The notes beneath the pieces were generated by a model. The model saw nothing but the letters and a program-made list of their open reading frames with translations, was not told the origin of the DNA and did not search any database. From positions 1 through 18,434 of the forward strand of contig JACQTM010000333.1 in the NCBI GenBank assembly GCA_016210825.1: 18,434 nucleotides of DNA. Direction: 5' to 3'. Of this stretch, positions 14,039 through 18,434 are shown in pieces; the stretch's first letter is position 1, and every line of letters begins with the position of its first letter. A program made the position numbers and the translations under genes. This DNA comes from Hyphomicrobiales bacterium (GTDB lineage Bacteria > Pseudomonadota > Alphaproteobacteria > Rhizobiales > Xanthobacteraceae).

Positions 14039-15709
14039 GTGACAGCTCAACGCGCGAGCAAGGTTTTGCCCTCCATCGTCAAGGCGCGTAACGGCCGGCG
14101 CATCGGTTTCGCGGCGGCACTTCTGCTCCTGAGTTGCGAGAGCCTGCAAACCGCGGCCGCCGACGGCGAGACGCGCACGATTTCCATGCATCACCTCCAC
14201 ACCAAGGAGGACATCACCGTCACGTTCAAGCGCAACGGGCGCTACGACGACGAGGCGCTGAAAAGTCTTAACCGGTTCCTGCGCGACTGGCGGCGCGACG
14301 AGCAGATCGTGATGGATCCGCAGCTCATCGACCTGCTCTGGGAAGTGCAGCATGAACTTCGCACCAAGGAACCGCTGCAGATCGTGTGCGGCTACCGCGC
14401 GCCGGCGACCAACGACATGTTGCGCCGTCGCAGCGGCGGCGTTGCGCGCTTCTCCCAGCATATGCTGGGCAAGGCAATGGATTTCTACATCCCCGGCGCG
14501 GACCTCGAGCAACTGCGCGATATTGGGCTTCGTTTGCAGCGCGGCGGCGTCGGCTATTACCCGTCTTCCGGATCGCCCTTTGTCCATATCGATATCGGCA
14601 ACGTGCGGCATTGGCCGCGCTTGACGCGCGAGCAGCTTGTCAGGGTCTTTCCCGATGGCCGCACCGTGCATGTGCCGACCGACGGTCACCCGCTCGCGGG
14701 ATATTCGCTTGCGCTCGCCGACATCGAGCGTCGCGGCAATACGCCATCCGCCACGTCGCTTGCATCCGCGCGCGAGGACGGCATCCTTAAGTCGGCAAAG
14801 CCCGGCCTATTCGCCAAGCTTTTCGGTTTTCGCAAGGATAAGGACGAGGACGACGACATCGAAATCACATCCGCGACCGCAAAGCCCGCGGCGCCGGCCG
14901 CCGTTGCGCGCCTGACGCCGCCCACCGCCGCACCGGCCGAAGACAAGTCCGAGCGTCCGGCCGCCGTCGCAACAGTGCGGTTGCCCGTGCCGCGGCCCGC
15001 GACATTCAGCATTGCATCGGCGCCAACGGCCGCTGCTTCAACGGAAGCAAAACCGAAAACCCCGGCGCCGGCTGCAAGCGTCGCGCCGACCTCTCCCAAC
15101 GACATCTTCGCCGCGCGTGGCTATTGGCAGGGACTGCCGGAAACCGAGCCCACCCCAACGGCCGTGAAGGTCGCGGCGCGCACACCGCAAGCTGGCGCCA
15201 CCGCCGCCGGCTCACCCTTCTCAGATGCTCCACAATACGACGATAAACGCGCACCGGAATTGACGCTCGCCTATGCGGCGGAGCCTGCGCGCGAGCCGGC
15301 CAGAGTTCCACCGATGGGGGCTTCAGTCGTCCGCGCTGTGCCAGGCGTGCCCACTGCCTCGGTTGCGATCAAGCAGAGCGGCCAGCCGGCGATCGTCAAG
15401 CAAGTCGCGGCGTCCGCACCCGCCCGTGCCACAGCGGCACCGGCCCCTTCGGGTCAAGTTCACAATCAACCTTGGCTACGCGCCGTAATGCTGGCGCCAA
15501 ACGTGCGCCACTTCCTGACCGCGACGCTGCTCGGCTCCAGCGATTTTCGCACCCTGCGCCCGCTGATGACAAAGCCCTCGTCCGCGGTGGCAATGAGTTT
15601 CTCCGCCGATCCGCAGTTTGGCATAGCAAGCGAAAAATTCAGCGGGAGTGCCGTTGTCTTCGTGACAACCGTGCTGTTCGACAACCGTACCGCGGCGCTG
15701 CAGCAATAA
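14039..15709 (+). CDS. DUF882 (YcbK-like, M15-type) putative murein peptidase with long Ala/Pro-rich tail
   Basis: This is a predicted exported zinc-dependent peptidoglycan peptidase of the DUF882/peptidase M15 group, about 556 residues. After a signal sequence (RIGFAAALLLLSC), the segment SCESLQTAAADGETRTISMH is typical of Hyphomicrobiales members; the cysteine could make it a lipoprotein, but the lipobox is imperfect. The catalytic domain spans about residues 45-205: GYRAP near 118, zinc ligands H141 and D148 in SQHMLGKAMDFY, and H183 in FVHIDIGNVRHWPR. A short acidic patch (KDEDDDIEI, about 268-276) is followed by about 280 residues of Ala/Pro/Thr-rich, low-complexity sequence. The start is uncertain: GTG 14039 gives a normal signal peptide; TTG 13967 adds 24 residues. 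It follows the L,D-transpeptidase and converges with gapR. Confidence 0.85.
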   Translation: MTAQRASKVLPSIVKARNGRRIGFAAALLLLSCESLQTAAADGETRTISMHHLHTKEDITVTFKRNGRYDDEALKSLNRFLRDWRRDEQIVMDPQLIDLLWEVQHELRTKEPLQIVCGYRAPATNDMLRRRSGGVARFSQHMLGKAMDFYIPGADLEQLRDIGLRLQRGGVGYYPSSGSPFVHIDIGNVRHWPRLTREQLVRVFPDGRTVHVPTDGHPLAGYSLALADIERRGNTPSATSLASAREDGILKSAKPGLFAKLFGFRKDKDEDDDIEITSATAKPAAPAAVARLTPPTAAPAEDKSERPAAVATVRLPVPRPATFSIASAPTAAASTEAKPKTPAPAASVAPTSPNDIFAARGYWQGLPETEPTPTAVKVAARTPQAGATAAGSPFSDAPQYDDKRAPELTLAYAAEPAREPARVPPMGASVVRAVPGVPTASVAIKQSGQPAIVKQVAASAPARATAAPAPSGQVHNQPWLRAVMLAPNVRHFLTATLLGSSDFRTLRPLMTKPSSAVAMSFSADPQFGIASEKFSGSAVVFVTTVLFDNRTAALQQ

Positions 15710-15733
15710 TCCCCGACGCTTAAGTTTGCGCGC

Positions 15734-16015
15734 TCAGGCGGCAAGCATGCCGAGCGCGTGCATGTAGGTTTCCAGGATTGCCTCCTGTTCTTTGCGTTCC
15801 TCGATGTCCTGCTTGCGCAGCCGCACGATCACCCGCAGCGTCTTGATATCGAAACCGTTGGCCTTGGCCTCGGCATAGACGTCGCGAATGTCGTCGCCGA
15901 TCGCCTTCTTTTCCTCTTCGAGGCGTTCGACGCGCTCGACGAAGGCTTTCAGTTGATCCTTGGCGAAGCGGGTCGTGGCGGGGCTCGTTTTTTCCTTGGC
16001 GGCGGAGGCGGGCAT
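15734..16015 (-). CDS. gapR: GapR-like DUF2312 nucleoid-associated protein
   Basis: This 93-residue protein of the DUF2312 family is conserved across alphaproteobacteria. In Caulobacter the family member GapR binds overtwisted, AT-rich DNA ahead of replication and transcription machinery and stimulates topoisomerases. The sequence shows the family's coiled-coil helix FAKDQLKAFVERVERLEEEK followed by KKAIGDDIRDVYAEAKANGF and the basic helix DIKTLRVIVRLRKQDIEER. ATG 16015 is chosen because GAGGAG lies about 8 bp before it; upstream in-frame extension has no family similarity. The gene converges with DUF882 (24 bp between stops). A small hairpin CGGGCT-aa-AGCCCG (16041-16054) sits in its leader. 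Confidence 0.9.
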   Translation of the reverse strand: MPASAAKEKTSPATTRFAKDQLKAFVERVERLEEEKKAIGDDIRDVYAEAKANGFDIKTLRVIVRLRKQDIEERKEQEAILETYMHALGMLAA

Positions 16016-16130
16016 TTGCGAACTCCTCGATCCTGGCACTCGGGCTAAAGCCCGCTGGCGATCAGGTTTCGAAATCGCGGTGCCTTGCGTCAAGGCGAGT
16101 GGCGTAAATGCGCACGTCATCCACAGGGGC

Positions 16131-16169
16131 AAAAAAATTCCGCCATGGTAGGTACACCATGGCGGAATT
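16131..16169 (-). terminator. Rho-independent terminator of phyR
   Basis: A perfect 14-bp stem, AATTCCGCCATGGT (16136-16149) and ACCATGGCGGAATT (16156-16169), with a 6-base loop. On the minus strand the stem runs directly into a run of seven T (A-tract at 16131-16137 on the plus strand). It lies 42 bp after the phyR stop codon, so it should end the phyR transcript before the gapR promoter region. Confidence 0.85.
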
Positions 16170-16210
16170 CTTTGTTTGTGGTGCAATTCGATGAAAAACC
16201 GCCGCCGCAG

Positions 16211-17014
16211 CTAGCTAGCGGCGCGCCGCGGGGCGCGGCGGGCGTTGCGTTCGAAGAACAGCGCCTGGCTGACGACCGCCGAAACGGTTCCCGGCTCGAA
16301 CGGCTTGGCGATGAGGAAGGCCGGCTCCGGCCGTTCGCCAGTGAGAAATCGCTCGGGATAGGCCGTGATGAAGATGACCGGTACCTCGAAGGCGCGTAAC
16401 AACTCATTGACCGCATCGAGGCCAGAGCTGCCATCGGCCAGCTGGATGTCGGCAAGAATGAGACCGGGGTATTTCGCCTTGGAGAGCGCGATAGCTTCCG
16501 CATGGGTGCGGGCGACGCCCGTGACTTTGTGTCCGAGTTTCTCGATAAGGCCACGCAAATCCATTGCGATCAACGGCTCGTCCTCGATGATCATGACTTC
16601 GGTCGCGATCTCGCTTGCGAGTTCGTGGCCAGCTTCTTCAATCAGTTGACGAAGCGCCGGGACATCCACTTCAAGCACCTCGGCAGCGGCGGCTTCGGAA
16701 AAACCCTCGAGCGCGATAAGCAGAAAGGCCTGACGCGGTCGCGGACTCATCTTGCTCAGGCGCATTTCGCCCGGCAGCGGTTTTCCGCTTGGATCAGCGA
16801 TCCCGTTTACGCTGACTGAATTCCAAATTTTCGAAAATACCCGATAAAGGCCAACACGCAGCGACGACGTGCCATCCAGCACGGCCGGCTCCGCGGCCAC
16901 GGTTTCAAGCGTAGCCCCGACATAAGCATCGCCCGCAGGCTGGCTGCCGCTGAGGGCACGCGCGTAGCGGCGAAGGAACGGCAGATAAGCCGCGACCGAC
17001 CGAGAAGCAGACAT
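16211..17014 (-). CDS. phyR: PhyR, general stress response anti-anti-sigma response regulator
   Basis: PhyR is the central switch of the alphaproteobacterial general stress response. When phosphorylated, its sigma-like domain binds NepR and releases EcfG. The 267 residues have the canonical order: an N-terminal ECF sigma-like domain (about 1-130, with MSPRPRQAFLLIALEGFSEA resembling region 4), then a receiver (about 138-255). Receiver residues are complete: E144-D145 in MIIEDEP, phosphoacceptor D189 in LILADIQLADGSSG, T217 in FITAYPERFLTG and K237 in LIAKPFEP. The ATG at 17014 follows GGGAGGGG at about 5 bp; an upstream TTG in frame has no site. It is transcribed divergently from nepR-ecfG and has an EcfG-type promoter and a strong terminator. 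Confidence 0.97.
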   Translation of the reverse strand: MSASRSVAAYLPFLRRYARALSGSQPAGDAYVGATLETVAAEPAVLDGTSSLRVGLYRVFSKIWNSVSVNGIADPSGKPLPGEMRLSKMSPRPRQAFLLIALEGFSEAAAAEVLEVDVPALRQLIEEAGHELASEIATEVMIIEDEPLIAMDLRGLIEKLGHKVTGVARTHAEAIALSKAKYPGLILADIQLADGSSGLDAVNELLRAFEVPVIFITAYPERFLTGERPEPAFLIAKPFEPGTVSAVVSQALFFERNARRAPRRAAS

Positions 17015-17041
17015 GATACCCCTCCCGTTTTTGTAGCCATT

Positions 17042-17089
17042 CAAACTTTAACGCAGGTGTTCAAACAAACCTTAACGCAGGTGTTCAAA
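17042..17089. repeat. 24-bp tandem duplication in the phyR promoter
   Basis: Two head-to-tail 24-bp units (17042-17065 and 17066-17089) differ at a single base. Both contain TTAACGCAGGTGTTCAAA. On the minus strand each unit carries TGCGTTAA, which includes the CGTT of an EcfG-type -10 element. Only the unit nearer nepR has a correctly spaced GGAAC upstream; the other leaves an extra CGTT 24 bp downstream, near or beyond the expected transcription start. Confidence 0.9.
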
Positions 17090-17098
17090 AAAAGTTCC
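17074..17098 (-). promoter_or_regulatory. EcfG-dependent promoter of phyR
   Basis: On the minus strand GGAAC (17094-17098) is followed after 16 bases by CGTT (17074-17077), an exact match to the general stress response promoter consensus GGAAC-N16/17-CGTT. The -10 box lies 60 bp upstream of the phyR ATG. It implies that EcfG activates phyR. Confidence 0.85.
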
Positions 17099-17106
17099 AA
17101 AAATGT

Positions 17107-17131
17107 GGAACCACCTGAAGTTCCACAGGTT
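17107..17131 (+). promoter_or_regulatory. EcfG-type promoter of nepR-ecfG
   Basis: On the plus strand GGAAC (17107-17111) is followed after 16 bases by GGTT (17128-17131), one mismatch from CGTT. It lies 48 bp upstream of the nepR ATG. Its -35 box is back to back with that of phyR, 8 bp apart (GTTCC-N8-GGAAC). A third box in reverse orientation, GTTCC at 17120-17124, lies in the spacer but has no matching -10. Confidence 0.7.
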
Positions 17132-17178
17132 AATCTGGGCAATCTCGGGGCTAACCGGTCAGTGTTGAGGCGGGGGAT

Positions 17179-17403
17179 ATGAATCAGATGAAACCACGCA
17201 AACCGGACAAATCGCAATCACCGATGCCTTCGGACACCACAGTGGACAATCCCAAATCCGGTCTTGATCGGGAAATCCAGGCCAAGATTGGGCAGAAACT
17301 TCGCGCCATGTACGACGATATCGTGCAGGAGGGCGTCCCCGAACGCTTCGCCGAATTATTGCGAAAACTCGACAAGCCGTCCGGAGAAGAAGGGCAGCCC
17401 TAA
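17179..17403 (+). CDS. nepR: NepR, anti-sigma factor of EcfG
   Basis: This small 74-residue anti-sigma factor holds EcfG inactive until phosphorylated PhyR takes it away. The conserved NepR core is IQAKIGQKLRAMYDDIVQEG followed by VPERFAELLRKLD (residues about 33-65), two helices that wrap around sigma or the sigma-like domain of PhyR. The N-terminal 25 residues are polar and disordered, as usual. The ATG follows GGCGGGGGAT. The TAA stop abuts the ecfG ATG with no gap, which suggests translational coupling and a fixed ratio of the pair. Confidence 0.97.
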   Translation: MNQMKPRKPDKSQSPMPSDTTVDNPKSGLDREIQAKIGQKLRAMYDDIVQEGVPERFAELLRKLDKPSGEEGQP

Positions 17404-17952
17404 ATGAAAATGGACCGCTCAGTTCGCGAGCCTCTCCTCGCGGCGGTACCAAGCCTGCGAGCGTTCGCCATTTCATTGTGCGGTAACGTGGACCGCGCCG
17501 ACGACCTTGTGCAGGAGACATTGCTGCGCGCGCTTGCCAATATCGACTCGTTCCAGCCCGGCACAAACATGCCGGCGTGGCTGTTCACGATCCTGCGCAA
17601 TCTTTTCCGCTCGGAATACCGCAAGCGTCGCCGTGAGGTCGAAGACGCCGACGGCAGCCTCGCTGAAAGCCTAAAATCGCATCCGGAACAAATGGGCCGC
17701 CTTGAGATGCGCGAATTCCGCCAGGCACTTGCGCAATTGCCGCCGGATCAACGCGAAGCGCTCGTCCTCGTCGGCGCATCGGGTTTCTCCTACGAGGAAG
17801 CCGCCAACATCTGCGATTGTGCCGTTGGCACGATTAAGAGCCGGGTTAACCGCGCGCGCAGCCGCCTCGCCAAGCTGCTCGCAATCGATGGCATCGAGGA
17901 CTTCGGGCCCGATGAAGCAACGCGCGCGGTGCTGGAAGACCAGAAGACGTGA
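17404..17952 (+). CDS. ecfG: EcfG-family RNA polymerase sigma factor (general stress response)
   Basis: This 182-residue ECF sigma factor of the EcfG group directs RNA polymerase to GGAAC/CGTT promoters under stress. Region 2 is visible as DRADDLVQETLLRALANIDS, then MPAWLFTILRNLFRSEYRKR (residues about 30-78). Region 4 is ALAQLPPDQREALVLVGASG with FSYEEAANICDCAVGTIKSR and VNRARSRLAKLL (about 99-160). The ATG starts immediately after the nepR stop, and the site AGAAGGG lies within the end of nepR. It converges with the kinase gene; the two stop codons are only 12 bp apart and no terminator fits between them. Confidence 0.97.
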   Translation: MKMDRSVREPLLAAVPSLRAFAISLCGNVDRADDLVQETLLRALANIDSFQPGTNMPAWLFTILRNLFRSEYRKRRREVEDADGSLAESLKSHPEQMGRLEMREFRQALAQLPPDQREALVLVGASGFSYEEAANICDCAVGTIKSRVNRARSRLAKLLAIDGIEDFGPDEATRAVLEDQKT

Positions 17953-17964
17953 CGGTGCCTGTCG

Positions 17965-18434
17965 TCAAGCTTCCTGAACGCTTGCGGGGATGTGGATCAC
18001 AAATTCGCTGCCGGGCTCAAGCCGGTTGACCTCGAACGTGCCGCCGAGCTGGCGGGCGGTCGAAATGATCATCTTCATGCCGAGCGACGCCGCGGTATCG
18101 ATCTGAAAATCCTCCGGGAGCCCGCGGCCACGATCAGTGAAGCGGAAAACGAAGGTATCCGCTGAATTACGTTTGAGGCTGACATCGATCGGCCCCGGCT
18201 CGCCCTCGTCGTAGGCGTGTTTGATGGCGTTAGTGATTAATTCGTGGGTTGCCATCCCAAGCGCGATCGCATGCGAACCAGAAAGCTGCATCGGCTCGGC
18301 ATCGACGCCAAATGGCGATCGAGGCTGGCGGACAAGATTCGGGAGCACAAAGCGGTTGTTTACCACGACCGGGCGGCGATCGACGGGCTTGAAGATTTTC
18401 TTCTGAAGTGCCACGCACTCGGACGGCATTGAAA
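17965..18434 (-). CDS. Sensor histidine kinase, HisKA_2/HWE-like, C-terminal part (truncated by window)
   Basis: The reading frame is open to the window edge, so the gene probably starts outside. The visible part of about 155 residues has a HATPase domain: N box HELITNAIKHAYDEG, G1 box FTDRGRGLPEDF, G2-like SLGMKMIISTARQLGGTFEV and the end GSEFVIHIP. The spacing and the LGMATHELITNAIKHA form are those of HisKA_2/HWE kinases, several of which phosphorylate PhyR; with its location beside ecfG it is a candidate PhyK-type kinase. The roughly 35 residues before VDAEPMQLSG (FKPVDRRPVVVNNRFVLPNL and following) do not look like the usual second helix of the dimerisation domain. A diverged region, a frameshift or an independent short protein starting at ATG 18429 cannot be excluded. 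Confidence 0.75.
   Translation of the reverse strand, partial: SMPSECVALQKKIFKPVDRRPVVVNNRFVLPNLVRQPRSPFGVDAEPMQLSGSHAIALGMATHELITNAIKHAYDEGEPGPIDVSLKRNSADTFVFRFTDRGRGLPEDFQIDTAASLGMKMIISTARQLGGTFEVNRLEPGSEFVIHIPASVQEA

Noticed and set aside
16067..16094. Sigma-70-type promoter for gapR on the minus strand (CTTGAC at 16089-16094)
   Set aside because: The -35-like hexamer is good but the base run at the proper distance (GAAACC) is a poor -10 element.
17042..17089. Tandem repeats as a CRISPR array
   Set aside because: Only two directly adjacent units with no spacer, located in a promoter, and no cas genes nearby.

Overview
The window looks like a chromosomal segment of a high-GC alphaproteobacterium, most likely of the order Hyphomicrobiales (Rhizobiales; Bradyrhizobiaceae/Xanthobacteraceae-like). 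Three things point there: a complete PhyR-NepR-EcfG general stress response locus, a DUF2312 (GapR) gene, and a three-gene proton-translocating transhydrogenase operon next to an aa3-type oxidase subunit IV gene. Intergenic palindromic repeats of the kind common in this order are also present. The assignment comes from protein families and motifs read by eye; no database search was run.

Layout. Positions 120-4121 (minus strand) hold a bioenergetic operon: a small secreted hypothetical protein, oxidase subunit IV, pntAA, pntAB and pntB. A fragment of a second pntB 3' end lies directly after pntB, and two unrelated intergenic repeats separate the pnt cistrons. Positions 4180-9918 (minus strand) carry pepF (M3 oligopeptidase), a large membrane-embedded patatin-like lipase and an ABC1/UbiB-like atypical kinase. 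Positions 10064-15709 (plus strand) carry a sigma-54-dependent response regulator, a YcbB-type L,D-transpeptidase and a DUF882 (M15-like) putative murein peptidase. Their intergenic regions contain CtrA-like boxes, strong palindromes and a sigma-54 promoter-like motif. Positions 15734-16015 (minus) encode GapR. Positions 16131-17952 are the general stress response locus: phyR (minus), then divergent nepR-ecfG (plus). A histidine kinase C-terminus (minus, cut by the window edge) converges on ecfG.

How the genes may work together. PhyR, when phosphorylated, sequesters the anti-sigma factor NepR and frees EcfG. The phyR/nepR intergenic region has back-to-back EcfG-type promoters (GGAAC, 16-bp spacer, CGTT or GGTT), so the locus appears autoregulated, and the adjacent HisKA_2/HWE-like kinase is a candidate input. 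The middle region reads as an envelope module whose regulator may be tied to the cell cycle through CtrA; this is inference from motifs. The most unusual features are the pntB tail remnant, a 24-bp tandem duplication that doubles the -10 element of the phyR promoter, a repeat that supplies the L,D-transpeptidase stop codon, and a near-perfect sigma-54 motif inside the L,D-transpeptidase signal-peptide region. I did not find a clearly new multi-gene system.
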